A stretch of 15,245 nt of DNA from Verrucomicrobiota bacterium. GTDB taxonomy: Bacteria; Verrucomicrobiota; Verrucomicrobiia; Verrucomicrobiales; Akkermansiaceae. A model generated the notes under the pieces. That model saw only the letters and a program-made list of their open reading frames with translations. It was not told the origin of the DNA and did no database searches. This document shows positions 7,544-14,902 of this stretch, piece by piece; within the stretch, counting starts at the first letter, position 1; every line of letters begins with the position of its first letter. The stretch covers positions 1 to 15,245 of the forward strand of contig WBXE01000033.1 in NCBI GenBank assembly GCA_008932955.1, in the 5' to 3' direction. A program made the translations under genes and the position numbers.

Positions 7544-8257
7544 ATGCCCTGTCTAACTGAATTAACAATCCTCTCCCTGCGCAGCTGGCTGTCCGCGCCG
7601 TGGCTGGAGGTGGTGTTGGCCCTGACCTCCGTGGCCTGCGGCGCGATTGTGGGAGCGGAGCGCGAGCGGCATGAGAAGCCGGCCGGCTTGCGCACCCTGA
7701 CCCTCGTCTGCCTAGGCTCGACGGTGTTTACGCTCATGTCGTTTTTGTTCACCAGCAGTGCCGGGGATTCCGGGCGGGTGGCGGGTCAGATTGTTACCGG
7801 CATCGGGTTTCTCGGTGCCGGCGCCATCCTCCACTCCCGCAACGGCGTCAGCGGCATGACCACCGCCGCCACCATTTGGGTCACCGCGGCCATCGGCATG
7901 GTTATCGGTGCCGGCTTTGCGCTGGCCGGGATTGGCCTCAGCCTGCTGGTCCGCAGCGTGCTCGCATTGCTGCTCAAATGGGAGGTCCACCACTTGGGCG
8001 GCATTCAAAGCGTCGGCATCCAGCTCGAATTCGACCCATACCATGGCAAGACGCGCATCAAAATAGAGCGTCTGCGCGAGGAATTCCGGGTCACTGGCCA
8101 GCCCTTGCGCTACGAGAAATTGCCGGATGGCACCCTGCTGGCGCAACTCAATCTGCGGCTGCCGCGGCGCCACCTGCATGAGTTTCTCGACGCCTTGGCA
8201 TCCCTGCCTGGCGTGATTTCTATCGACGAACGCGAGCCCGCCATGCCCGCCAAGTAA
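7544..8257 (+). CDS. MgtC/SapB family inner-membrane protein
   Basis: MgtC-family proteins are inner-membrane proteins linked to growth at low magnesium and, in some pathogens, to intracellular survival and control of the F-type ATP synthase. Their basic activity in free-living bacteria is less clear. The 237-residue product shows the family signature in order: GAERE (37-41), PAGLRT (46-51), GQIVTGIGFLGAG (81-93) and GMTTAATIWVTAAIG (104-118). About four or five hydrophobic segments lie between residues 20 and 145. A soluble C-terminal part (about 150-237) matches in size the cytoplasmic ACT-like domain of longer MgtC proteins. The ATG at 7544 is preceded by the putative promoter but no close Shine-Dalgarno site. 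It stands alone, between the broken vapBC locus and a repeat-filled spacer. A perfect palindrome (8256-8267) overlaps its last base but lacks a T-run. Confidence 0.93.
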   Translation: MPCLTELTILSLRSWLSAPWLEVVLALTSVACGAIVGAERERHEKPAGLRTLTLVCLGSTVFTLMSFLFTSSAGDSGRVAGQIVTGIGFLGAGAILHSRNGVSGMTTAATIWVTAAIGMVIGAGFALAGIGLSLLVRSVLALLLKWEVHHLGGIQSVGIQLEFDPYHGKTRIKIERLREEFRVTGQPLRYEKLPDGTLLAQLNLRLPRRHLHEFLDALASLPGVISIDEREPAMPAK

Positions 8258-8289
8258 GCCGCGGCTTGATCCTAGAAAGCAAAATAGGA

Positions 8290-8590
8290 ACCACAGATTA
8301 CACAGATAATAAAAGAGTGATGAATTATTTGGCAGACTGAGGTGCCCAGATTCCTGGACCAGCAACCTCCAAAAATATGCCACAGATGAAATCGATGCCA
8401 CGCAAACTGGATTTGAACAGAAGGCAACGAAGGCCACAAAAAATCCTCTCCCTTCGTCTCCTTTGTTACCTTCTGTAGAAAACCAATCTTTAGGGTGAGC
8501 CGAGGAGTAGATAGACTGAGGTCATATTTTCCGTGTAACCGTTAGACTGAGCTCACGCCGAAGTCCTCTTCAATCAGTGAAATCCGTGGT
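8290..8590. repeat. Repeat-filled spacer bounded by inverted 18-nt arms
   Basis: The left arm ACCACAGATTACACAGAT (8290-8307) and the reverse complement of ATCAGTGAAATCCGTGGT (8573-8590) match at 15 of 18 positions. The arms enclose about 265 nt, which include most of repeat copy B and the inner hairpin. The arms are themselves built of short phased units. No gene is supported in 8258-8712. The arrangement resembles a small non-autonomous element or a composite of palindromic intergenic repeats. I see no target-site duplication. Confidence 0.55.
8417..8476. repeat. Imperfect hairpin with 17-nt arms
   Basis: ACAGAAGGCAACGAAGG (8417-8433) pairs with CCTTTGTTACCTTCTGT (8460-8476) with two non-Watson-Crick positions in 17, one of them a possible G-T pair. 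It sits inside the larger inverted structure and spans the left edge of repeat copy B. The right arm corresponds to bases 22-38 of copy A, whose left arm would lie before the window. An RNA of this region could fold, but no T-run follows. Confidence 0.6.
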
Positions 8591-8634
8591 AAAAACGTCG
8601 CTGCAACCCTTTCCATTTTCCTTTTTAGGTTGAT
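8439..8634. repeat. Dispersed intergenic repeat, copy B, upstream of pheS
   Basis: This is the second copy of the element at 1-172, in the same orientation and again upstream of a tRNA-related gene. It differs by about ten substitutions, a one-base deletion and a 25-nt insertion at 8539-8563. The insertion carries TAGACTGAGCTCA (8543-8555), nearly identical to TAGACTGAGGTCA at 8512-8524. The copy ends 78 nt before the chosen pheS start. The similarity extends through apparently noncoding sequence, so it is not a gene duplication. Confidence 0.88.
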
Positions 8635-8712
8635 AGGTTTCATTTCTCTTTCATCCCGCCCAACTTGGCTTTGACCTGCGGCAGGTTTGCGGCTATGGCA
8701 TACCCCTTTCCC

Positions 8713-9729
8713 ATGAAGGAGCCAATCGAATCCATCGCACAAGACGCCCTCACCCAGATTGCCGCCGCCTCCAGCGAGCGGTCACTGGAGGACGCCCGCA
8801 TCGCCGTGCTCGGCAAAAAGGGCAGCCTCACGCTCGTCGCAGCCGGCATCAAGGACGTGCCCAAGGAGGACAAGGCCGCCGTCGGCCAACTCCTCAATGC
8901 CGCCCGCGTCAGCATCACCGCCGCCCTCGACGCCAAGCAGCTTGCCTTGCGCGAGATTGCCGACCGCGCGGCGCTGGCCGGCATCGATGCCACCTTACCG
9001 GCGCGCGGCTTGCCGCCGGGTGGCTTGCACCCGCTCACCCAAATCCGCGACCAGGCGATCGGCATCTTGCGACGGATGGGTTTTGTGCTAGCGGACGGGC
9101 CGGAGATTGAGGACGAGTTCCACTGCTTCGATGCGCTCAATACGCCCGCCGACCACCCGGCCCGCAACGAAAAGGACACATTCTACTTTGATAGCGGCAA
9201 ATTGCTGCGCACCCACACGTCCAGCGTGCAAATCCGCACGATGGAAGGACAAGTGCCACCGATCCGCATCATTGCGCCAGGCTCGGCCTATCGCCGCGAT
9301 GAGATCGACGCCACTCATCTATCGGTTTTCAACCAACTCGAAGGCCTCGCCGTCGGCAGCGATATCTCGTTGCCCGACCTTAAAGGCACCCTCGAGTATT
9401 TTTTCCGCGAACTGTTTGGCACCAGTACCGAAGTGCGCTTCCGCCCGCATTTCTTCCCCTTCACCGAGCCGAGTTTCGAAATCGACGTCAAACTCCAGAT
9501 CAAGGGCCAGGCCCCGCGCTGGATCGAAGTCGCCGGTTGCGGCATGGTCGATCCCGCCGTGTTTGACGCGATCAACACCTCGCGCAAGGACCACGCCTAC
9601 GATCCGGAAACCACCAAGGGCTTCGCCTTCGGCATGGGCTTGGATCGTCTCGCGATGATCCGCTGGGGCATCCGGGACATCCGGTTGCTGATCGAGAATG
9701 ACGTGCGCTTCCTCAAGCAGTTCGCTTGA
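8713..9729 (+). CDS. pheS: Phenylalanine--tRNA ligase alpha subunit
   Basis: PheS carries the catalytic core of the alpha2-beta2 enzyme that charges tRNA-Phe, in the cytoplasm. With the ATG at 8713 the product is 338 residues, close to the usual 330-345. An N-terminal coiled-coil region with LGKKGSLT (33-40) is followed by the class II core: GPEIEDEFH (129-137), RTHTSSVQIRTM (166-177), motif 2 around YRRDEIDATH (193-202) and motif 3 GFAFGMGLDRLAM (303-315). Ala305 is at the position of the E. coli alanine that limits amino-acid side-chain size. An in-frame ATG at 8695 and a TTG at 8665 would add 6 or 16 residues. I prefer 8713 because MKEPIESIAQDAL matches the family N-terminus. Upstream lies repeat copy B. 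The partner pheT follows after an unusually repeat-rich 155-nt gap. Confidence 0.96.
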   Translation: MKEPIESIAQDALTQIAAASSERSLEDARIAVLGKKGSLTLVAAGIKDVPKEDKAAVGQLLNAARVSITAALDAKQLALREIADRAALAGIDATLPARGLPPGGLHPLTQIRDQAIGILRRMGFVLADGPEIEDEFHCFDALNTPADHPARNEKDTFYFDSGKLLRTHTSSVQIRTMEGQVPPIRIIAPGSAYRRDEIDATHLSVFNQLEGLAVGSDISLPDLKGTLEYFFRELFGTSTEVRFRPHFFPFTEPSFEIDVKLQIKGQAPRWIEVAGCGMVDPAVFDAINTSRKDHAYDPETTKGFAFGMGLDRLAMIRWGIRDIRLLIENDVRFLKQFA

Positions 9730-9762
9730 AGACACAAGACGACAAGACCCAAGACGCAAGAT
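9729..9762. repeat. AAGAC repeats phased at 7-8 nt after pheS
   Basis: AAGAC occurs at 9729, 9736, 9744 and 9751, with AAGAT at 9758. The spacing is 7, 8, 7 and 7 nt. The array begins within the pheS stop codon and is purine-rich. It occupies the first part of the 155-nt pheS-pheT spacer. No coding function is evident. The array is too short and irregular to be a CRISPR. Confidence 0.65.
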
Positions 9763-9830
9763 GAAGAGGTTAACAGTTATGAGGAATACACTCCGCTTCA
9801 TGCTTGCTGTCCTCTCAATTTTCTTCTGCC

Positions 9831-9860
9831 ATCTGCGTTTATCTGCGTCCATCTGCGGTT
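9831..9860. repeat. Three ATCTGCG heptamers with 10-nt period before pheT
   Basis: ATCTGCGttt, ATCTGCGtcc and ATCTGCGgtt lie end to end with an exact 10-nt period, and the last unit ends 24 nt before the pheT ATG. The layout (repeated ATC-x-G-x-G units ending in GGT) is the same as the ATCCGTG units at 110-127 and 8573-8590, which precede queA and pheS. Sequences of this kind are, to my knowledge, scattered in Verrucomicrobiota intergenic regions; the function is unknown. Confidence 0.8.
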
Positions 9861-9884
9861 AAATATCTTTCCCATATCTCTCAC

Positions 9885-12269
9885 ATGAACATCTCATTGA
9901 ATTGGCTCGCCACCCACCTTGACCTAGCAGGAAAGTCGATCCAGGAAATCGACGACCTATTCACCTTCGCCGGGGTGGAGGTCGAAGGCATCGTCATCAA
10001 AGGTATCACCTCGGAAAGAATTGTGGTGGCGCAGGTGATGGAAGCCGTCCAGCACCCACATGCGGACCGGCTCAAGGTCACCCAAGTGGATGCGGGCGAA
10101 GGCAGCTTGCGCCAGATTGTGTGTGGCGCGCAAAACTATCAGGTGGGCGACAAGGTACCCTGCGCGCTGCCGGGCACGGCGCTGCCCGGCGGCTTCACCA
10201 TCAGTGAGACGGTCATGCGCAAGGTCGAGTCCCGCGGCATGCTGTGCTCCGCCGCAGAACTCGGCCTGCCAGCCGGCGAGGACGGCTTGCTCATTCTGCC
10301 GGCAGATGCGCCTATCGGCAAACCCCTGAAGGAAATGTTCGACTCCGATGTTTTGTTGGAGTTGGAGGTCACCCCTAACCGCCCTGACCTACTCAGCCAC
10401 CGCGGGATGGCCCGCGAGCTGGCCACCTTGCTCAAATCCCCGCTCAAACCGCTGGATCTCCCCGCAAGGAATGTGGGCGTCGCACCCACTTCTTCCATCC
10501 AAATCGACGCCCCGGCCGCCTGCCCGCACTATACCGCCGTGCGCATCACGGGCGTGACCGTCAAGGACAGCCCGGCGTGGCTCAAGCAACGGTTAGAGTC
10601 GATTGGCCAGCGCCCGATCAACAACATTGTCGACGTCACCAACTATGTGTTGCACGAGCTCGGCCAGCCACTGCATGCCTTCGATGCCGCCAAACTCAGC
10701 GGCGGCATCGTCGTGCGCCACGCTGCGGAGGGCGAGGTGTTTCTAGCGCTCGACGCTTCTGAACATATTCTAACGACCGACGACCTGCTCATCGCCGATG
10801 CCTCTGGTCGCGCCCTCGCCCTCGGTGGCGTGATGGGCGGTGCCGATAGCGGAGTGACCGAGGTGACCACCGACATTGTGTTGGAATCGGCGTATTTCAC
10901 TCCCTCTGGGATTCGGCGCAGCTCGCGCCGCTGCGCGTTGTCATCAGATTCCTCCTATCGCTTCGAGCGCGGGGTGGACCCGGCCGGCGTGCTCGCTGCC
11001 TCTGCGCTGGCGGTCAAACTCATTGTGGAAACCGCCGGCGGCAGTGCCGAGGTTGTCACTCTAACGGCCGGCGAGGCACCCGTGCTCACCCACCCCGTCG
11101 CCCTCGACGTTGCCAAGCTCAACCAACTCATGGGCGACTCGATTCCCCTAACTGACGCCGAGGCCATTCTTTCGCGGCTCGGACTCACCAAACTGGCTGA
11201 CGCCACCTGGGAGGTGCCGTCATTCCGTGCCGACCTGCAGCGGCACATCGACCTGGTGGAAGAAATTGCCCGCGTCCACGGACTGGACAAGGTGCCGTCG
11301 CGCTTGGTAGGGGCCTTTGTGCCGGCCAGCGCGAGCGATGCGGCGTATGATGTGGACATGCTGCTGCGGCGGCGTTTGGCGGCGCTTGGGCTGTATGAAT
11401 GTCAGACGATCAAGCTCATCGCCGGCCACCAAGTGAGCGATGCCCTAATGTCGCGGCCGTTGTTGGACGGCGATCTCATCCGGGTGAAACTGCCGCTCAG
11501 CGAAGATCATGCGGTGATGCGCCCGAGCTTGGTGCCGGGCTTGCTCGCTTCGGCAGTTAGAAACGTCAGCCAACAGGTGAAGTCATTGCGGTTTTTCGAA
11601 ATGGGGCGGGTATTCCGCAATGCCGGCGGCGGCAAAGCGCGCGATCAGGAAAGCGACGCGCTGGCTATCCTGTTAGCCGGACCCACCGAGCCGTTCGGAT
11701 GGGCGCAAACCGAGCGCAACGCCGATTTGTATGATCTGAAGGCGGTTCTATCCGCTTTGCTGGGAGGGCGCGAGGTCCGCTTCGCAGCCAAGGAGCGGCC
11801 CGGCTTTGTGCTCGCGTGCGACATCAAGGTGGAGGCCCAAGTCGTCGGTGTGTTCGCCCGGCTCGCTGCGGCCCGCGAACGCGAGCTGGACTGCACTGCT
11901 CCGGTGTATGTGGCCGAGTTGGATTTGGCGAAACTGCGCAAGTTGCTAGGCGGGATTCAACACGTGGTGGATCTACCACTTTTTCCCGGTTCGTCGCGCG
12001 ACGCGGCGATGGAGTTGCCGCTGACCACTGCCAACGCGCAAATTGAAGCTGTCATCGACAAGGCGGCGGAGCCCTTGCTGGTGGGCTACGAATGCTTCGA
12101 TGTGTTCACCGATCCCAGCGGAGCTAAGCTAGCTGTGGAGCGCAAATCCCTGGCCTATCGATTCCACTATCGCGCCACCGAGCGCACCCTCAAATCCGAG
12201 GAGGTCGATGCCGCCCACCAGCAGCTGCTCGCCGCCCTAAGCACCCAGCTCGGCGTGAAATTCCGTTAG
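9885..12269 (+). CDS. pheT: Phenylalanine--tRNA ligase beta subunit
   Basis: PheT is the tRNA-binding and proofreading subunit of phenylalanyl-tRNA synthetase. The product from ATG 9885 is 794 residues, almost exactly the E. coli length. It starts MNISLNWLATHLDL as family members do, followed by the tRNA-binding domain (about 40-150, HPHADRLKVTQVDAGEG and later RGMLCSAAELGL). The B3/B4 editing region (about 210-380, with INNIVDVTNYVLHELGQPLHAFDA and ALGGVMGG), B5 domain (about 400-470) and non-catalytic core come next. A C-terminal FDX-ACB domain begins near FPGSSRDAAMELPLT and ends with the RSLAYRF-like KSLAYRFHY segment. An in-frame TTG at 9804 would add 27 residues translated from the intergenic repeat and is rejected. 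The gap from pheS is 155 nt, so co-transcription is plausible but translational coupling is not. Confidence 0.97.
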   Translation: MNISLNWLATHLDLAGKSIQEIDDLFTFAGVEVEGIVIKGITSERIVVAQVMEAVQHPHADRLKVTQVDAGEGSLRQIVCGAQNYQVGDKVPCALPGTALPGGFTISETVMRKVESRGMLCSAAELGLPAGEDGLLILPADAPIGKPLKEMFDSDVLLELEVTPNRPDLLSHRGMARELATLLKSPLKPLDLPARNVGVAPTSSIQIDAPAACPHYTAVRITGVTVKDSPAWLKQRLESIGQRPINNIVDVTNYVLHELGQPLHAFDAAKLSGGIVVRHAAEGEVFLALDASEHILTTDDLLIADASGRALALGGVMGGADSGVTEVTTDIVLESAYFTPSGIRRSSRRCALSSDSSYRFERGVDPAGVLAASALAVKLIVETAGGSAEVVTLTAGEAPVLTHPVALDVAKLNQLMGDSIPLTDAEAILSRLGLTKLADATWEVPSFRADLQRHIDLVEEIARVHGLDKVPSRLVGAFVPASASDAAYDVDMLLRRRLAALGLYECQTIKLIAGHQVSDALMSRPLLDGDLIRVKLPLSEDHAVMRPSLVPGLLASAVRNVSQQVKSLRFFEMGRVFRNAGGGKARDQESDALAILLAGPTEPFGWAQTERNADLYDLKAVLSALLGGREVRFAAKERPGFVLACDIKVEAQVVGVFARLAAARERELDCTAPVYVAELDLAKLRKLLGGIQHVVDLPLFPGSSRDAAMELPLTTANAQIEAVIDKAAEPLLVGYECFDVFTDPSGAKLAVERKSLAYRFHYRATERTLKSEEVDAAHQQLLAALSTQLGVKFR

Positions 12270-12580
12270 CGTATCGATTGCGCATCGGCAGTCACAGACC
12301 GCCGCCTTTCAAAGGACGAAGGGAGTTTCAACTGCAGGAGACCCCTGTGGTTTGTGGAGCCGCCCGATTTTGGGGTGGTGGCGGAAGCGCTGAGAAGAAA
12401 TGGATCCATATTTCAGTGCTTGCAGTGGCAATGAGTGCCTCATGGGTAAAATTCGTCACGAAGCATCCCCAAAATTCCTTAGCATGTGCGCATGCCTCCG
12501 CGGGAGTGTCGCGCATGGTCCCGGAGTCATTTGTCTTTGCTCGGGGGCTGAAATGGCGTACGAAACCCCTCCGCCGCCAC
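12270..12580. other. 311-nt spacer without a recognised gene
   Basis: This lies between pheT and the ABC permease. The permease frame is open back to a TTG at 12278, but the upstream translation has no family resemblance and includes a low-complexity RFWGGGGS stretch. Small dyads are present, such as CCTTTCAAAGG (12305-12315) and GCATG/CATGC (12482-12495), but no hairpin followed by a T-run. I see no convincing promoter. TAAAAT at 12447-12452 has TTGCAG 21 nt before it, which is too far. No remnant of an ABC ATPase was found in any frame. Confidence 0.6.
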
Positions 12581-13333
12581 ATGAGAATGTTCCGCATCCT
12601 GATTTTCAAAGAGTTGAAGGGGTTTTATCTAGCACCTTTCGGCTGGGTCGTACTGGCGTTTGTGACCTTGATGCAGGGGATTTCGCTTTCGACGGCGATG
12701 AAGGGCTTCCGCGACACGCCGATGAAGGACAGTCTGATTTACGTGACGTTCCACACGCCGGTATTTTGGTTTTACTTTTTGTTTATATTTCCGCTGATCA
12801 CGATGCGGCTATTCGCCGAAGAAGAGCGGTCCGGCACCCTGGAAACCCTGCTCACTGCGCCGGTGCAAACCTGGCAGGTGGTCGCTTCAAAATACTTTGC
12901 GGCGATGGGGTTCTACGCCGTGCTGTGGCTGCCGTCACTGGTCCAGTTCAAGCTGTTCGAATGGGTCACCGGGCTGCCCCCGGCTTGGACGGGCGGCGCG
13001 CTGGGCGGCACCTTCGCCATTCTTATGCTGATGGGCGCCGCGTTTACTGCCGTGGGCTGTCTGGCCTCGGCACTGACCTCCAGCCAGATTATCGCCGGTA
13101 TCATCACCATCGGAGTGCTGGTAATTCAGTACTTCGTCGGCTTTGTCACCGTCATCTGGGGCGAGTCGTTCCCCGGGGCCGCGTTTTTTCACTACATTTC
13201 CTCGCAACGCCACCTGCATTACTTCGCCAGCGGCCTGCTTGACAGCCGTGCGGCAGTGTACTACCTGAGCGTGACGGTATTTCTGCTGTTCCTGACCTAC
13301 CAGGTGGTGGATTTCCGGCGCTGGCGCAAATAA
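12581..13333 (+). CDS. ABC-2 type transporter permease, GldF-like
   Basis: This is an inner-membrane permease of the ABC-2 class, probably partner of the next two genes. The 250-residue length is typical. It shows about six hydrophobic segments, near 18-36, 60-77, 105-122, 143-165, 169-191 and 227-241. After the second comes RLFAEEERSGTLETLLTAPV (76-95), which carries the class's conserved GTLETLLTAPV segment. GldF, with GldA and GldG, forms an ABC complex linked to gliding in Bacteroidota. Homologues occur widely in non-gliding bacteria, so motility should not be assumed here. The ATG at 12581 gives MRMFRILIFKEL, a normal start; ATG 12587 is possible, while ATG 12515 would add an untypical 22-residue tail. 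The gene is 22 nt before the GldG-family gene. No ATPase gene precedes it. Confidence 0.9.
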   Translation: MRMFRILIFKELKGFYLAPFGWVVLAFVTLMQGISLSTAMKGFRDTPMKDSLIYVTFHTPVFWFYFLFIFPLITMRLFAEEERSGTLETLLTAPVQTWQVVASKYFAAMGFYAVLWLPSLVQFKLFEWVTGLPPAWTGGALGGTFAILMLMGAAFTAVGCLASALTSSQIIAGIITIGVLVIQYFVGFVTVIWGESFPGAAFFHYISSQRHLHYFASGLLDSRAAVYYLSVTVFLLFLTYQVVDFRRWRK

Positions 13334-13355
13334 GATTCCGTTCTTCCCCCGCACG

Positions 13356-14897
13356 ATGTCCGAATCCACTCCACCCCCCGCGGAAAAACCCGCCCGCCCG
13401 GTCAACCGCTGGGGCATCGGGGCTCTTTCGCTGCTGCAAGTCGTGTTGCTCGCCTTGACCCTCATCGCGTTCAACTATCTTACGGCCCGCCATTACACCC
13501 GCATCGATCTGAGTCGAGAGAGCAACTACACGCTCTCGTCGGCCACCGGTCGCTACCTGGCATCCGAGGCATTGGCGGAACGTGCCAAACCAGTGCAATG
13601 GGTGATGGCTTTCCCTAGGTCCAACCCGTTCTATGAGCGGGTGCGGGTATTGGCCGAGGAGTACGTCCGGATGTCCCACGGCAAAATCCACTTGGAGGTG
13701 GTTGACCCGCTGCGCAGCCCGGACCGCACCCAACAAGTGATGGCCGCCTACGAGCTGAGCCTGACCCGCCCGATCATCATCATGGACGCGCGCACGGACG
13801 AAAGTGCCGCCGTGAGCAACCAAGCAGGCATGCATGAGCTCAACCCGAACGTAAAACTGGTGTTGGCCGATGACATGGTCCAGCATACGACCGATCAGCA
13901 GGGTCAGCGGCGTGCCAGCGGATTCCAGGGTGAGGATGCGCTAACTGCGGGACTGGTGCAGGCGATTGAAGGCCGGGCCCGCAAAATATTGTTGTTGGCC
14001 GACAAGAGTAAAATGGATGGCGAGGGCGAGAATTCGCCGTGGAAATCGCTGGAAACCACCCTGCGGTTCCAAAATACCGAGTTGCAAGCCATCAACCTGG
14101 CCGGGCTGGAGGAGATTCCCGCAGATGCGGCAGGGGTGGCCTTGGTCGCACCCAAATACGATTTAACCGATGAGGAGCTCGGAGTCTTGGAAACCTATTG
14201 GGCGCGGCCCCGCGCGGCGCTGCTGGTCCTGTTGGAGCCAGGCCACACGTTGCCGAAACTGCGGGCTTTCCTGCGCGCCAACGGGGTGACCCCGCAGCGC
14301 GACCGGGTCATTGCCAGGGAAAAAGACCGGCTGATCACCGCCGCCCGCGGTGCGTTCACCTACAACATTGATTTCCTCAAGGATCTGGCTGGCCAGACCA
14401 GTGTGTTTGAAGGGGCGAGCTCGTCGTTGGAAGTGCGGGAAAATGCCGATGACCTCGGAACGCGCAAGATCTATCCGTGGGGCCTGTTCCAAGTGGCGGA
14501 CGGATTTTGGGGCGAGACCAAGTTTGGAGCGGGCAACGAGGCGTTCGACAAATTCGAGGACCATGCCGCGCCGTTGTTTCTGGCAGCAAGCGTGACGCGC
14601 GGCGCAGCCTCCAGCGACAAATTATCCGGGCAAACGTCGCGGATGATTGTCGTTTCCAACACCGATTTCCTCAAACCCGAGAACCAACGCGCCGAGAATA
14701 TCGACTTTCTCGCCTCCTCGGTCAATTGGCTAGTCGGCCGCGAGGCGCTCGCGGGCATCGGTCCGCGCTCGCTGGGCACCTACAAACTGCCGATTCTCGA
14801 GGCGCAAGTGACCTTCATCAACCGCGTGAACCTGCTGTTTTTGCCCGCCTTTTTCGTCTTGGCTGGCGCACTGATCTGGTCCTCGCGCCGTGCCTGA
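13356..14897 (+). CDS. GldG-family ABC-associated membrane protein
   Basis: This protein is expected to sit in the inner membrane with a large periplasmic part and to work with the ABC-2 permease just upstream. The 513-residue product has a basic proline-rich cytoplasmic tail, a first membrane helix at about 20-42, and NYTLSSATGRYL directly after it, a usual feature of this family. The long soluble region resembles the ABC-transporter auxiliary domain (IEGRARKILLLADKSK and LDLTDEELGVLE-like segments). A final membrane helix lies at about 489-508, followed by SSRRA. This two-anchor plan is characteristic of GldG-type proteins. The ATG at 13356 lies 22 nt after the permease stop. The DUF4340 gene begins 5 nt after its stop, so the three are probably one operon. 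The exported substrate is unknown. Confidence 0.88.
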   Translation: MSESTPPPAEKPARPVNRWGIGALSLLQVVLLALTLIAFNYLTARHYTRIDLSRESNYTLSSATGRYLASEALAERAKPVQWVMAFPRSNPFYERVRVLAEEYVRMSHGKIHLEVVDPLRSPDRTQQVMAAYELSLTRPIIIMDARTDESAAVSNQAGMHELNPNVKLVLADDMVQHTTDQQGQRRASGFQGEDALTAGLVQAIEGRARKILLLADKSKMDGEGENSPWKSLETTLRFQNTELQAINLAGLEEIPADAAGVALVAPKYDLTDEELGVLETYWARPRAALLVLLEPGHTLPKLRAFLRANGVTPQRDRVIAREKDRLITAARGAFTYNIDFLKDLAGQTSVFEGASSSLEVRENADDLGTRKIYPWGLFQVADGFWGETKFGAGNEAFDKFEDHAAPLFLAASVTRGAASSDKLSGQTSRMIVVSNTDFLKPENQRAENIDFLASSVNWLVGREALAGIGPRSLGTYKLPILEAQVTFINRVNLLFLPAFFVLAGALIWSSRRA

Positions 14898-14902
14898 CGC
14901 CC

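Noticed and set aside
8256..8267. AAGCCGCGGCTT palindrome overlapping the mgtC stop, considered as a terminator
   Set aside because: As a hairpin it has only 4-bp arms around a 4-nt loop and no T-run follows.
7712..8437. Reverse-strand open frame (241 codons) over mgtC and the following repeats
   Set aside because: It is antisense to a clear MgtC protein and its N-terminus is made of intergenic repeat sequence; no domain is recognisable.
8586..8633. Mini-ORF (GTG start, 15 codons) with three Phe codons upstream of pheS, a possible attenuation leader peptide
   Set aside because: The Phe codons come from the pyrimidine-rich end of the repeat, which also occurs before queA. No terminator and antiterminator hairpins follow.
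8665..8712. N-terminal extension of pheS from TTG 8665 or ATG 8695
   Set aside because: The added residues do not match the family start. ATG 8695 has a weak AGG about 10 nt upstream and cannot be fully excluded.
8542..8742. Reverse-strand frame with a KRKMERVAATF-like tail, similar to the reverse frame at 107-307
   Set aside because: The shared peptide comes only from the duplicated intergenic element; the rest of each frame is antisense to pheS or queA and has no protein-like features.
9729..9860. Possible CRISPR array in the pheS-pheT spacer
   Set aside because: Repeat units are only 5-7 nt with 0-3 nt between them, and no cas genes are present.
9804..9884. N-terminal extension of pheT from TTG 9804
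   Set aside because: The extra 27 residues are translated from the ATCTGCG repeat array; ATG 9885 gives the exact family start and length.
12278..12580. N-terminal extension of the ABC permease back to TTG 12278
   Set aside because: The extra 101 residues are unlike ABC-2 permeases, and the product from ATG 12581 has normal length and a normal N-terminus.
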